NCBI RefSeq assembly: GCF_900099735.1
Contig: NZ_FNDT01000003.1
Location: 1-64,000, forward strand
Source: Arthrobacter subterraneus
Lineage (GTDB): Bacteria; Actinomycetota; Actinomycetes; Actinomycetales; Micrococcaceae
DNA: 64,000 nucleotides
Direction of reading: 5' to 3'
The translations under genes and the position numbers were made by a program. Shown piece by piece: positions 45,018-54,310 of the stretch (position 1 is the stretch's first letter; each line of letters opens with the position of its first letter). Under the pieces are notes generated by a model. That model made no database searches. It was given only the letters and a program-made list of their open reading frames with translations, and was not told the origin of the DNA.

Positions 45018-46244
45018 ATGGATTCAAACCTACCCATCCCGTCGAGGCAGCTCTCCGGCTGGCAGCGAACCGCCCAGGGCGCCAACCTCCTCTCCCCCGA
45101 CGGCCGTCTCGGAACCGTCATTTTCGAGGAAATCACCGCGCTCGCTGCGCAGCACGGTGCCATCAACCTGGGCCAGGGGTACCCGGATGAGGACGGACCG
45201 GACCTCCTCCTGGACGCCGCGCGGGAGAACATAGCGTCCGGGCTCAACCAGTACGCACCCGGGCGTGGGCTGCCCGTCCTCCGGGAGGCCGTTGCAGCCC
45301 ATCAGCAGCGCTTCTACGGGTTGACCGTCGATCCTGAACGGGAAGTTGCGGTTTCCACCGGAGCCACGGAGGCTATCGCGGCGTCCATCCTCGCCTTTGC
45401 CGGTCCCGGGGACGAGGTCCTGACGTTCGAGCCCTTCTACGACTCCTACGGCGCCATCATCGGTCTCAGCGGAGCCCGGCACACCACCGCACCGCTGGTC
45501 GGCCCGGACTTCCAGCCGGACCTGGATGCCCTCGAGGCGGCCGTGAACGAGAAGACCCGCGTGATCGTGGTGAACAACCCGCACAATCCCATGGGTTCCG
45601 TCTTTTCGAGGGAGGCCCTTGTTCGGATCGTGGAACTGGCGGAGCGCTACGACGCAATCATTGTGACCGACGAGGTGTACGAACATCTGACATTCGGCAC
45701 AGCCCACATCCCCGTCGCCACGCTGCCCGGCGCGTGGGAAAGAACCGTCACCATCTCTTCGGCCGGAAAGACCTTCTCCGTGACCGGTTGGAAGATCGGC
45801 TGGTTCTCCGGACCCTCGGTCCTTGTGGACGCAGTCCGGAGTGTCAAGTCCTTCCTCAGCTACAGTTCGGGCACCCCGTTCCAGGGGGCGGTAGCCCTGG
45901 GGCTTGGGCTGAAGGACGGTTTCTACCGCTCCATCGCCGATTCCCTGCAGCACAAACGGGATGTCCTTGGTGCCGGACTTCGGGCCGCCGGATTCGAGGT
46001 CAACACTGCGCAGGCGACCTATTTCACGGTGGTGGACGCCGCTCCGCTGGGCATCACCGACGCCACCGCGCTGGCCAGGAGGCTGCCGGAACTGGTCGGT
46101 GTCGCGGCTATCCCCGTCCCCGTGTTCTGCCACGACGAGGGCGCTGCCCGCACGCGCTCGCTCCTCCGGTTCGCCTTCTGCAAGAAGGAAGAGGTTCTGG
46201 CCGACGCGGCGCACCGGCTGGCAACGCTCCAGGACCGGTTGTGA
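45018..46244 (+). CDS. PLP-dependent aminotransferase, class I (methionine/kynurenine type)
   Basis: This 408-residue fold-type I aminotransferase has INLGQGYPDEDGP, the substrate-loop NNPHNPMGSVF, TDEVYEHLTF and the lysine motif SSAGKTFSVTGWKIGW that forms the Schiff base with PLP. The layout matches YbdL/kynurenine aminotransferase I enzymes that use methionine, glutamine or kynurenine; the substrate is not certain. CATACT ends about 8 bases before ATG 45018 and no Shine-Dalgarno is seen, suggesting a leaderless mRNA. The stop overlaps the next gene (GTGA). Confidence 0.88.
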   Translation: MDSNLPIPSRQLSGWQRTAQGANLLSPDGRLGTVIFEEITALAAQHGAINLGQGYPDEDGPDLLLDAARENIASGLNQYAPGRGLPVLREAVAAHQQRFYGLTVDPEREVAVSTGATEAIAASILAFAGPGDEVLTFEPFYDSYGAIIGLSGARHTTAPLVGPDFQPDLDALEAAVNEKTRVIVVNNPHNPMGSVFSREALVRIVELAERYDAIIVTDEVYEHLTFGTAHIPVATLPGAWERTVTISSAGKTFSVTGWKIGWFSGPSVLVDAVRSVKSFLSYSSGTPFQGAVALGLGLKDGFYRSIADSLQHKRDVLGAGLRAAGFEVNTAQATYFTVVDAAPLGITDATALARRLPELVGVAAIPVPVFCHDEGAARTRSLLRFAFCKKEEVLADAAHRLATLQDRL

Positions 46245-47020
46245 GCGTTCCGTCACGGTTCCTCCGCGGAGCGGGCGCACATGCAGAAATCGACGGCGAT
46301 GCCTTCAACGACGGCGCTTTTATCCTCAGCATCGGCGGCGCGCAGCAGTCACACGTTGATCTCGCCGACCCCCGGAACGTGTTCTACGAGTATCTCCGCC
46401 GGATTGCGAATGTCATCGATGTCTTCCGGCCCAAGGGCGAACCGATCCGCATCCTGCATCTCGGGGCCGGAGCCCTGACCCTTGCCCGCTACGTCCAGGT
46501 CACACGCCCCGGCTCACGCCAGGTCGCCATCGAACGGGAGCGGGAGTTGCTCGCCTTCGTAGTGGAGCATCTGCCGCTGCCGGAGGGCACTGACTGCGCC
46601 CTGCTCGTCGAGGACGCCAGCGACACGCTTGTTGCCTGTGCCGAAGGATCCTACGACGCGGTTGTCCTCGATGTTTTTTCGGGAGCGGATGGTGCCACTG
46701 AGCTCGCGGCCCCCGAGACCTACCGGCTGCTTGCGCGCGCTGCCGGGAAGGAAGGCGTGGTACTTGTGAACGTCGGCGATGATCCTCCGCTGGCATTCGC
46801 CCGCAGGCAGGCGCGCATGCTCCAGAACACGGGGTACGACGTCGCTGCGCTGGCTGAGGCCGGCATGTTCAGCGGGAAACACGCAGGCAATATTGTGCTC
46901 GCGGCGACGGCTCAGTGGGACGCGGAGTGGACGGCCGCGCTCGTTGCGGCGGGACCGCACCCGGCGGCTGTCCTCACCGGAAGCAGCTACGACGATTTCG
47001 CCCGCGCGGGGGCTGATTAA
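46241..47020 (+). CDS. Spermidine synthase-like methyltransferase-fold protein
   Basis: The 259-residue protein has a Rossmann fold with LHLGAGALTLARYVQ (SAM/dcSAM loop), ALLVEDASD and AVVLDVFSGADGA, like the soluble spermidine-synthase-like proteins of Arthrobacter. The segment SIGGAQQSHVDLADPRNVFYEYLRRI is typical of that subgroup. True spermidine synthases have GGGEG and catalytic Asp residues that are not all conserved here, so aminopropyl transfer is doubtful. GTG 46241 overlaps the aminotransferase stop, so the two are co-translated. Confidence 0.72.
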   Translation: MSVPSRFLRGAGAHAEIDGDAFNDGAFILSIGGAQQSHVDLADPRNVFYEYLRRIANVIDVFRPKGEPIRILHLGAGALTLARYVQVTRPGSRQVAIERERELLAFVVEHLPLPEGTDCALLVEDASDTLVACAEGSYDAVVLDVFSGADGATELAAPETYRLLARAAGKEGVVLVNVGDDPPLAFARRQARMLQNTGYDVAALAEAGMFSGKHAGNIVLAATAQWDAEWTAALVAAGPHPAAVLTGSSYDDFARAGAD

Positions 47021-47131
47021 CGCACCCGATTCATGCTCTATTGAACCCGTGCCCTGGGCCGGAACCAGCAGTACGGTTTAACTACAAGCGGCCGGGAAAA
47101 TCGGTTTCGGACACCATCTTCTGGAGGAGTC

Positions 47132-47422
47132 ATGACAGCGGAAGTCACCGAAGTATCGGATTGTACTGTTCACAGTTGCGCGTTCAATCATGAAGGCTGC
47201 ACCGCCTACGCGATCACGGTCAGTGGAAGCCCGGACCATGCTTCCTGTGCAACCTTCATTGATACCTCTGAAACAGGCGGACTGCCGATGGTCCTCGCGC
47301 ACGTGGGTGCCTGCCAGCGTACTGAGTGCGTGCATAACAGCCATCTCATGTGCAATAAGCACGATGTGAAGATCGGGTCGGGTTCCGACCTCGCGGACTG
47401 CCTCTCCTACGAGCCCCGGTAA
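47132..47422 (+). CDS. DUF1540 tandem-domain Cys-rich protein
   Basis: A 96-residue soluble protein with two DUF1540-like units: CTVHSCAFNHEGCTAYAITV with a following CATF, and CQRTECVHNSHLMCNKHDVKI with a following C. The regular Cys spacing suggests metal binding; the function is unknown. GGAGGA lies 3 bases before ATG 47132. It stands alone; a hairpin-plus-T terminator follows at 47456-47503. Confidence 0.85.
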   Translation: MTAEVTEVSDCTVHSCAFNHEGCTAYAITVSGSPDHASCATFIDTSETGGLPMVLAHVGACQRTECVHNSHLMCNKHDVKIGSGSDLADCLSYEPR

Positions 47423-47455
47423 GCTCCGCTTCTGCGCCGCACATGATCCCTCGGC

Positions 47456-47503
47456 GTGCCCGCCCCTCCCGCATCTGTCGCTGCGGGCGGGCGGGCACTT
47501 CTT
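47456..47503 (+). terminator. Terminator after the DUF1540 gene
   Basis: GTGCCCGCCC...CCCGC (47456-47472) pairs with GCGGG...GGCGGGCAC (47483-47498) with a small internal mismatch, then TTCTTT. It closes the DUF1540 transcript before the glycan operon. Confidence 0.78.
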
Positions 47504-47534
47504 TGCGCGTGCATGGTGGCCGGCCCCTTTGCCG

Positions 47535-47552
47535 CATGAGAGCACTCTCATG
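47535..47552. promoter_or_regulatory. 8-bp-arm palindrome upstream of the glycan operon
   Basis: CATGAGAG (47535-47542), CA, CTCTCATG (47545-47552): a perfect inverted repeat with a 2-base centre, 89 bases before the chosen start of the first gene. The dimeric-operator geometry suggests a regulator binding site. An in-frame ATG at 47554 touches it, which argues for the later start. Confidence 0.5.
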
Positions 47553-47640
47553 AATGACTCACCAAGGTCTCATCGCCGGCTGGCTAAATAGGAAGCCTGC
47601 GGGGACCGCTCCTGGACCGCGGGGAAAGTTGGGGCAGGCG

Positions 47641-48882
47641 ATGATCGTGACCAAGGGCGCGGGTACTGAGGCCGGAAAGGAAAGATCCGGCACGCTCAGG
47701 GTGGTTCTGTACTCGCACGATTCGCAGGGTCTGGGTCACACCCGCCGAAACCTCGCGCTGGCGCACGCACTGACCCGTGATTTCAGGAATGCGGGGCGGA
47801 AAGTGAGCGGGGTGCTGGTGACAGGAGTTGCCGCCGCCACCCGCTTCGAGGTGCCCGAGGGGTGGGACTGGGTGGTGGTTCCGGGCATCGCCAAGGGCCC
47901 CGACGGGTATGAGCCCCGGCATCTGGCCGTCCGACGGAAGAAGGTGCTCAAGCTCCGGTCATCGGTGATCGCTGCCGTGCTCCGTGACTTCCGACCCCAC
48001 CTGGTAGTGGTTGACCGCCACCCGTTCGGCGTTGATCATGAGCTGGCAGACGGACTGGAGCGCCTGCGCAGGAAGCGTCCGTCCTGCCGCGTTGTGCTCG
48101 GACTGCGGGAGGTTCTTGACCAGCCGGCGGCCGCCCGCCGGGAGTGGGAGGCTCTGGATCTGGAGCAGGTCCGCCGCAGCTTCGACGAGTTCTGGGTGTA
48201 CGGCGATCCGGCAATCCACGATCCCGTGCGCACCGGTGAGATTCCAGGCGGCCTCGCCCACCTCGTGCGGCATACCGGGTACCTTTCCCTTGGACGCCCC
48301 GTGCGGCGCCGTACCGGTGCCGCCGGCGTCCCGTTCGTGGTCACCATGGCGGGAGGCGGGTCCGACGGGCTCAATGTGACGCTTACCGCCGCCCGCGCAG
48401 CCCTTCCACCGGGGTTCGAGCACCTCATCATTACGGGTCCGCAGATGCCCAAGGAGGATCGGGCGCAGGTTGAGACGGCCGCCGGCCCCGGCACGCACGT
48501 TGTCGGCTCCGTCCGCGATGCTCTGGCCGAGATCCAGTCAGCCTCCGCCGTCGTCGCGATGGGGGGCTATAACACCGTCTGCGAGATCATGAGCACCACA
48601 ACTCCCGCCCTTATCGTGCCGCGGGTTCACCCCCGGCGAGAGCAATTGATTCGTGCACGCGGACTGGCCGGTCACCAGCTGCTCGATTTCTGCCATCCCG
48701 ACGAGTTCACGCCCCGGGCGCTGTCCACCTGGTGGCGGGAGGTTGCGGGTCAGGATGTGCCCCGGACCGGGGTCAACCTTGACGGGTTGGCAACCACCTA
48801 TGACTTTGCAACCGAGCTTCTTTCCCGTCCGGCCGATACCGCCCGCGAGGACACAGGATGGGCACGCCATGCAGCTGTCTGA
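47641..48882 (+). CDS. Glycosyltransferase, GT-B fold (MurG/GT28-like)
   Basis: About 413 residues from ATG 47641 (an in-frame ATG at 47554 gives 442). The N-terminal half has VVLYSHDSQGLGHTRRNLALA (Gly/His acceptor loop as in MurG-type enzymes), and the C-terminal half FVVTMAGGGSDG...HLIITGPQMPK and SAVVAMGGYNTVCEIMS, the UDP-sugar binding pattern. No signal peptide or membrane helix, so it acts on the inner face. GGGGCAGGCG precedes 47641. It overlaps the next gene by 14 bases and heads a six-gene run. Confidence 0.78.
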   Translation: MIVTKGAGTEAGKERSGTLRVVLYSHDSQGLGHTRRNLALAHALTRDFRNAGRKVSGVLVTGVAAATRFEVPEGWDWVVVPGIAKGPDGYEPRHLAVRRKKVLKLRSSVIAAVLRDFRPHLVVVDRHPFGVDHELADGLERLRRKRPSCRVVLGLREVLDQPAAARREWEALDLEQVRRSFDEFWVYGDPAIHDPVRTGEIPGGLAHLVRHTGYLSLGRPVRRRTGAAGVPFVVTMAGGGSDGLNVTLTAARAALPPGFEHLIITGPQMPKEDRAQVETAAGPGTHVVGSVRDALAEIQSASAVVAMGGYNTVCEIMSTTTPALIVPRVHPRREQLIRARGLAGHQLLDFCHPDEFTPRALSTWWREVAGQDVPRTGVNLDGLATTYDFATELLSRPADTAREDTGWARHAAV

Positions 48883-50164
48883 GACCGGGCGCATCGGCTA
48901 CGTCCTGAAAATCTACCCACGATTTTCGGAAACGTTCATCGTCACCGAGATTCTGGCCAGGGAAGCGGCCGGGGAAGATCTCGAGATTTTTTCCCTCCGC
49001 CCACCGGTCGACCCACGATTCCACCCCGAACTGGCGAGGGTCCAGGCGCCGGTCACCTATGTCACACGACCGCAGAAACTCTCGGAGGGCTGGCCGATCA
49101 TCGCCGCCGCCCAGGGCATTGTGCCGAACTTCGCCGAGCGTTTTTCCCTGCTTCTGCCTGACCTCGCCGGGTGCGATGCGTCCGAAGTGCACCAGGGCAT
49201 TGAGCTGGCCACCCGGGTGGTGGAGCGCGGGATCACGCATCTGCACGCCCACTTCGGTTCCATTGCAGCACGTACCGCCCGAATCACCTCGGCTCTCACG
49301 GGGGTCCCGTTCTCATTCACCGCGCATGCCAAGGACATCTTCCATGAACTGGTGGACCACGGTGAACTCATCCGGTTGATGCAGGACGCACACCATACGG
49401 TCACCGTAAGCGACTTCAACCTGCGCTACCTGTCGGCGCTGGCTCCCGCCGCGTCAGGCCGCCTGCACCGGGTGTACAACGGTCTCGAGCTCGACCGCTT
49501 CCCATTTCAGGAGCCGGCCGGCGTGCACACACCGTTCCGCATTGCCGCCGTCGGACGACTCGTGGAGAAAAAGGGCTTTCCGGTCCTGATCGATGCGGTC
49601 GCCGGACTGGTCCGTTCGGGACTGAGGGTTGACCTGCGGATCGCGGGCGGCGGAGAGCTCGCTGACGCGCTGGCCGCCCGGATCGAACTGTTGGGCCTGG
49701 CCGGGAGCGTGCAACTGCTGGGTCCGCGCACCCAAAGCGAAGTGATCGATCTGTTGAGGTGGGCAGACGTGTTTGCGGCTCCCTGCATTGTCGGTGCGGA
49801 CGGGAACGCGGACGGGCTGCCGACGGTGCTGCTGGAGGCCATGGCGATGGGACTGGTGTGCATCGGCTCCGACGTGACCGGCATTCCCGAGGTTCTCGGC
49901 CGGACGGACGGCGCGTGCACCGGGATCCTTGTCCGCGCAGGAAACGTCGAGGACCTTATCGGCGCACTGCAGACGGTCGCTTCCGATTCCTTCGACCGGG
50001 TCTCCGTGGCGCGCGCGGCACGGGCGCTGATTGAACGCAGCTTCGATTCCCGGACCCAGTCCGGCCGGCTGCGGCAGTTGTGCCTTGACCCTGCCCCGGA
50101 CAGTCCCGCTGCCGCCGGCGTGGGCAACCCTGCCGCCTCAGAGTTCGAGGAAGTGATCCGGTGA
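48869..50164 (+). CDS. Glycosyltransferase family 4
   Basis: A 431-residue GT-B protein with YVLKIYPRFSETFIVTEI (N-terminal domain), HLHAHFGSIAARTA, PFSFTAHAKDIFH, VYNGLELDRF, IAAVGRLVEKKGFPVLIDA and the Glu-containing DGLPTVLLEAMAMGLVCIGSDVTGIPEV (ExFGxxxxE-like loop). Such proteins often act in exopolysaccharide chain assembly. ATG 48869 overlaps the previous stop, and the end overlaps the next gene (GTGA, 50161-50164). Confidence 0.87.
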   Translation: MQLSETGRIGYVLKIYPRFSETFIVTEILAREAAGEDLEIFSLRPPVDPRFHPELARVQAPVTYVTRPQKLSEGWPIIAAAQGIVPNFAERFSLLLPDLAGCDASEVHQGIELATRVVERGITHLHAHFGSIAARTARITSALTGVPFSFTAHAKDIFHELVDHGELIRLMQDAHHTVTVSDFNLRYLSALAPAASGRLHRVYNGLELDRFPFQEPAGVHTPFRIAAVGRLVEKKGFPVLIDAVAGLVRSGLRVDLRIAGGGELADALAARIELLGLAGSVQLLGPRTQSEVIDLLRWADVFAAPCIVGADGNADGLPTVLLEAMAMGLVCIGSDVTGIPEVLGRTDGACTGILVRAGNVEDLIGALQTVASDSFDRVSVARAARALIERSFDSRTQSGRLRQLCLDPAPDSPAAAGVGNPAASEFEEVIR

Positions 50165-51291
50165 AGCGCCTGGCGTATCTGTGCATCGACCCGGGTGTGC
50201 CGGTTTTCGGTACCAAGGGCGCCTCCGTCCACGTCCAGGAAATCATCCGGTCCTGGCGCAACCGCGGCGTGGAAGTAAAGGTCTACTGCACCCGCGCCGG
50301 CACAGTGGTTCCGACGGACCTTGAAGACCTGCCCGTCGTCGTCGTACCGGTCACCGGCAAGGACGCTGAACGCGAAGCATCCCAGGCCTCGGTTGCGGCG
50401 GAACTTGCCCAGCGGGTCATCGAGGACGGCGCGGACGCTGTGTACGAGCGCTATTCGCTGTTCAGCGATGCCCTCGCGCGGGTGACCGCCGGCCTGCGCG
50501 TGCCCGGGTTCCTGGAAGTCAATGCTCCGCTGATCGATGAGCAGCGGACCCACCGTACGCTCCATGACGACGCAGCTGCCGGGAGGACCCTGCGGGTCCA
50601 GGTGGCTGCGGCCGCGCGGACGGTCTGCGTCTCCGATCCGGTAGCCGGCTGGGTGAGGGAGCGCGTGGACGGCCGGCATCACGATCGCATCCGCACCGTA
50701 GCGAACGGCGTCAATGTTCGGCGCATCCGCCCCTCTGCGGAAGCACCCGGGAAGCCGGTTGTTGCCTTTGTCGGAACACTCAAGCCCTGGCACGGTGTGG
50801 AGACCCTGATTGAAGCCCAGGCCTCCGGGTCGCGGGGATGGAGCCTTCGCATCGTCGGGGACGGCCCGCAGGGTCCGCGGCTGCGCGCTCTGGCCGCGGA
50901 GGTGGAGGCCGACGTCGAATTCACGGGCTCCGTGCCTCCCGAATCCGTTCCTGCGCTCCTGGCCGGGTGCTCGATCGCCGCGGCTCCCTACCCGGACACC
51001 AAGGACGCAGGCGACCAGTATTTCTCTCCCCTGAAGATCTACGAATACTGCGCCGCCGGGCTGCCGGTTGTAGCCTCCCGGGTGGGCCAGGTGCCGCACA
51101 TCATTGACGACGGCGTGACCGGGCTGTTGGTCGAGCCGTCCGATCCCTTCGCGCTGGCCGAGGCGATCGACGGACTGGCTGCTGCGCCGCTGGCACGCGC
51201 CGCCATGTCCGCCGCCGCACGGCGCGCCGCCATGCAACGGCATAGCTGGGACACGGTGCTGAACCGCATCACGGAGGAGGTGCTCCCGTGA
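50161..51291 (+). CDS. Glycosyltransferase family 4
   Basis: A 376-residue GT-B protein. The N-terminal domain has CIDPGVPVFGTKGASVHVQEI, the C-terminal domain VAFVGTLKPWHGVETLIEA, VEFTGSVPPESVPALLAGC and SPLKIYEYCAAGLPVVASRVGQVPHII (the Glu of KxxEY takes the nucleotide-sugar contact). Only 30% or so of motifs match the gene before it by eye, so it is not a recent duplicate. GTG 50161 overlaps the preceding stop and its own stop overlaps the ABC gene (GTGA, 51288-51291). Confidence 0.87.
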   Translation: MKRLAYLCIDPGVPVFGTKGASVHVQEIIRSWRNRGVEVKVYCTRAGTVVPTDLEDLPVVVVPVTGKDAEREASQASVAAELAQRVIEDGADAVYERYSLFSDALARVTAGLRVPGFLEVNAPLIDEQRTHRTLHDDAAAGRTLRVQVAAAARTVCVSDPVAGWVRERVDGRHHDRIRTVANGVNVRRIRPSAEAPGKPVVAFVGTLKPWHGVETLIEAQASGSRGWSLRIVGDGPQGPRLRALAAEVEADVEFTGSVPPESVPALLAGCSIAAAPYPDTKDAGDQYFSPLKIYEYCAAGLPVVASRVGQVPHIIDDGVTGLLVEPSDPFALAEAIDGLAAAPLARAAMSAAARRAAMQRHSWDTVLNRITEEVLP

Positions 51292-53117
51292 CGAACAGGA
51301 ACGCCACGGTGGGGAAGTCCGGGCTTCAGCGCACCTTGCAGGTCATCAGGCCTCATCTGGGCGGGCAGGGACCGCTCATGACGGGCGGGGTCCTGGTACT
51401 GCTGTGCGAGGTGGCATTCCGGGTTCTGGAGCCGTGGCCGGTCAAATTCGTGGTGGATGCCGTCACCCGCAGCCTTGGCGCCGATCTCGCGGGAACCGGG
51501 CCGGACGCGACCCCGCTGCTGCTCCTGGCCTGTGGTGCAGCCCTGGTGTTCTTCACCGGCATGCGGGCCGTCTGCAACTTCTTCGCCACGCTCGCTTTTG
51601 CGCTTGTCGGGTCCCGGGTGGCAACCAGGCTGCGCGCCGCGGTGTTCGACCATGTGCAGTCGCTCTCCGCGCGATTCCACTCCACAAACCGGACCGGCGA
51701 CACCGTCCAGCGGTTGGTCGGCGATGTGGGCAGGCTGCAGGAAGTCGCGGTCACCGCGGGAATGCCGCTCCTGGCCAACTGCATCACCCTCGTGGCGATG
51801 GCGGGTGTCATGTTCTGGCTCGATCCTCTGCTGGCCCTGGTGGTCATCGCCGCCTGCGCCGGGTTCTATCTCCTCTCACGAATCAGCACGGACAACATCA
51901 CCATCGCCGCACGCAGGACCCGCAAGGGTGAGGGTTCCCTGGCGAACACCGCGCAGGAGAGCCTCGGCGCCATCCGGGTGGTCCAGACCTACGGACTGGA
52001 ACGGACGCTTTCGGACCGCTTCGGCAGCAGCAACCAGAAAACCCTGAAAGAGGGAGTCCGGTCCCGGCGTCTCGCAGCCGCCCTCGAACGCAGGACGGAC
52101 GTGATTGTCGGCATCGCAACCGCCGTCGTTCTGGCCGGCGGCGGGTGGCGCGTAGTGCAGGGGGCCATGACTCCGGGCGACCTGGTGCTCTTCCTCATGT
52201 ATCTCAAGACGGCCATGAAGCCCCTGCGGGACCTCGCCAAATACACCGGCAGGATTGCGCGGGCCACAGCCTCCGGCGAGCGCGTGGCTGAGCTGCTTGA
52301 GGAAGCTGTTGATATCAGTGACTCCCCCACAGCGCTTCCGCTCGGGAAGGTCTGGGGCGAACTTGAGTTCCGGAACGTGTCAGCCTCCTACGACGGCCGG
52401 CCGGTCCTGTCCAACCTGACGCTGTGCCTGCAGGAGGGCCGGAACACGGCGATAGTCGGTCCGTCCGGATCCGGAAAGTCCACCCTCCTGTCGCTGCTGG
52501 TCAGGACAATGGATCCACAGCAGGGTTCAGTCCACCTCGACGGAGTGAATCTCACCGACATCACGCTGGCATCCCTGCGGTCCCATGTGAGCCTCGTGCT
52601 CCAGGAGGCCGTCCTGTTCACGGGGACCATCCGCGAGAACATCCGTTTCGGCCGGCTCGCGGCAACCGACGGGGAGGTGATGCGCGCAGCCCGGCTGGCC
52701 CAGGCACATGGCTTCATCACCAGTTTCCCGGAGGGCTACGACACCATCATCGGCGAGCGCGGCGGGACGCTCTCGGGCGGGCAACGGCAACGAATCGCTA
52801 TTGCCCGTGCCATCCTTCGGAACTCGCCCGTGGTGCTCCTTGACGAAGTAACCACCGGCCTGGACCACGCTGCACGGATTGAAGTGCTCGAGGCCCTCGC
52901 AGGACTCACCGCGGGGCGCACCACCGTCACGGTCACGCATGAGGCATCCATCGCGTTGAGGAGCGACAGGATCGTCTGGCTCCAGGACGGACGGATCCTG
53001 TTGGACGGTTCACCGGAAGAGCTTCTGCACTACCCGATGTTCGCCCGCTGGGTAGACGAGCAGCAACGCTCCGGACAGGACAGCGACCCATCCATCTGGG
53101 CCGGGAGCGGGTCATGA
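51288..53117 (+). CDS. ABC exporter (fused permease and ATPase)
   Basis: A 609-residue half-transporter with six transmembrane helices (about 25-310) and an ATPase domain (about 345-590): Walker A VGPSGSGKSTLL (near 392), Q loop LQEAVLF, signature TLSGGQRQRIAI (near 495), Walker B VVLLDEVTTGLD and the switch His in VTVTHEAS. Such exporters move lipids, glycolipids or peptides outwards as dimers. The position inside a glycosyltransferase operon suggests a glycosylated cargo. Overlaps the next gene (ATGA, 53114-53117). Confidence 0.9.
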   Translation: MTNRNATVGKSGLQRTLQVIRPHLGGQGPLMTGGVLVLLCEVAFRVLEPWPVKFVVDAVTRSLGADLAGTGPDATPLLLLACGAALVFFTGMRAVCNFFATLAFALVGSRVATRLRAAVFDHVQSLSARFHSTNRTGDTVQRLVGDVGRLQEVAVTAGMPLLANCITLVAMAGVMFWLDPLLALVVIAACAGFYLLSRISTDNITIAARRTRKGEGSLANTAQESLGAIRVVQTYGLERTLSDRFGSSNQKTLKEGVRSRRLAAALERRTDVIVGIATAVVLAGGGWRVVQGAMTPGDLVLFLMYLKTAMKPLRDLAKYTGRIARATASGERVAELLEEAVDISDSPTALPLGKVWGELEFRNVSASYDGRPVLSNLTLCLQEGRNTAIVGPSGSGKSTLLSLLVRTMDPQQGSVHLDGVNLTDITLASLRSHVSLVLQEAVLFTGTIRENIRFGRLAATDGEVMRAARLAQAHGFITSFPEGYDTIIGERGGTLSGGQRQRIAIARAILRNSPVVLLDEVTTGLDHAARIEVLEALAGLTAGRTTVTVTHEASIALRSDRIVWLQDGRILLDGSPEELLHYPMFARWVDEQQRSGQDSDPSIWAGSGS

Positions 53118-54310
53118 GGTCTGTCCGAACCCCGCTTGATCCCGGGCTGCGCTCCCTCGACCTGCTGTTGGATCCCGACGAGCTGAGCGCACTCTTCAAC
53201 CGCCCGGTACGGACAAGCCATCTCCGCTGGAAACGCGGCACTTCGGCCGTTGCACGGCTCCACGACGACGACGGCGTGCGCTGGATTGCGCTCTACAACG
53301 CGGAAACATCCGTGAAGCTGGAGAAAACCGGTCGGCGGGCGCTGGACTGGAATCTGCCTCTGGAGCGCTTCACGCTTGACGACGGCGTCCTGGCGAGCGG
53401 TCCCATCCCGCTGGATCCCCGGCTCCACGGCGCCCTTCGGCCCTTCCGCCGACAGGCGATCGCCGTCCCTTCGCCGAGGGCCAGGGTGCTGAAGTACAAC
53501 CCGCTGCGGCGGGTTGTGGTCGACATGATGTCCGACCGGGCGCGGCTCGTGGGCCGGGTGAGCGCTGCTGGACACTCCATGAGCCGGACAATGCTTTCCC
53601 ACCTTGCCGAGGGCGGGGTTCCTGTCCTTGTACCTCTTGATCCAGCGCTGCTTCCTCCCGGGACCCCCTGGGGCAAGCACGTGGAGTATCTGCCCTGGTA
53701 CGGCACCGGAGACCTCAGCACGGTTTCCGGTCCCGAGGCGGAATCCCCTGCGCATTCCGCCGGGGCCGCACTGGCAGTGCTGCACCGGCAGCTCCCCGTG
53801 CACCGGTCGCAGGCCTGGCGGGCCCCTGCGGGACGCCTCCGTTCACTGGTTCGCGAAAACGCTGAATTGATGCCGGAGAATCTGGACCGTCTGGAACGGG
53901 TACGCAGCCGCTTGGAGTGTCTCCTGCGTCGCCCCGGGCGCGCCGCAGTCATCCATGGCGACTTCTCGGCTGACCAGGTGCTCGTCAATGGTGCGGAGGT
54001 TCGCCTGATCGACTTTGAGCGATGCAGCTATGGTGCGGCGGCGTCCGATCTGGGCAGCTTCGCCGCCGTCGAAGCACTTGAAGCCGGCGATAGCTGCCGC
54101 AACACCGTCCTCGAGCTTCCCCGCACCGCGGCCCTCCTCTCAGGCTACTGTGCCGATGCCGACGCCGACGCTGGAAGCGAATCCGAGATACTCGCCTGGA
54201 CCGCTTTCTTCCTCCTGAATCGCCTCCGCGAGCCGTTCCGGTCCTGCCGTCCCGGGTGGCGACAGCACATGGAGGACCGCCTCGGGATGATCGAGGAGGT
54301 GCTCTGGTGA
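53114..54310 (+). CDS. APH-fold kinase 1 of the glycan operon
   Basis: A 398-residue protein with the C-terminal APH/choline-kinase lobe: AVIHGDFSADQVLVNG (catalytic HGD) and VRLIDFERCSYG (metal-binding Asp). The usual HxDxxxxN motif has Gln at the Asn position (CAG at 53979-53981 region). The N-terminal 200 residues are only weakly kinase-like. The protein would phosphorylate a small molecule or sugar in the cytoplasm. It ends with TGATG shared with the next gene. Confidence 0.75.
   Translation: MRSVRTPLDPGLRSLDLLLDPDELSALFNRPVRTSHLRWKRGTSAVARLHDDDGVRWIALYNAETSVKLEKTGRRALDWNLPLERFTLDDGVLASGPIPLDPRLHGALRPFRRQAIAVPSPRARVLKYNPLRRVVVDMMSDRARLVGRVSAAGHSMSRTMLSHLAEGGVPVLVPLDPALLPPGTPWGKHVEYLPWYGTGDLSTVSGPEAESPAHSAGAALAVLHRQLPVHRSQAWRAPAGRLRSLVRENAELMPENLDRLERVRSRLECLLRRPGRAAVIHGDFSADQVLVNGAEVRLIDFERCSYGAAASDLGSFAAVEALEAGDSCRNTVLELPRTAALLSGYCADADADAGSESEILAWTAFFLLNRLREPFRSCRPGWRQHMEDRLGMIEEVLW

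Noticed and set aside
49507-51243. A 578-codon minus-strand frame opposite two glycosyltransferases
   Set aside because: Both plus-strand genes show clear GT4 motifs; the antisense frame is a coding-bias shadow.
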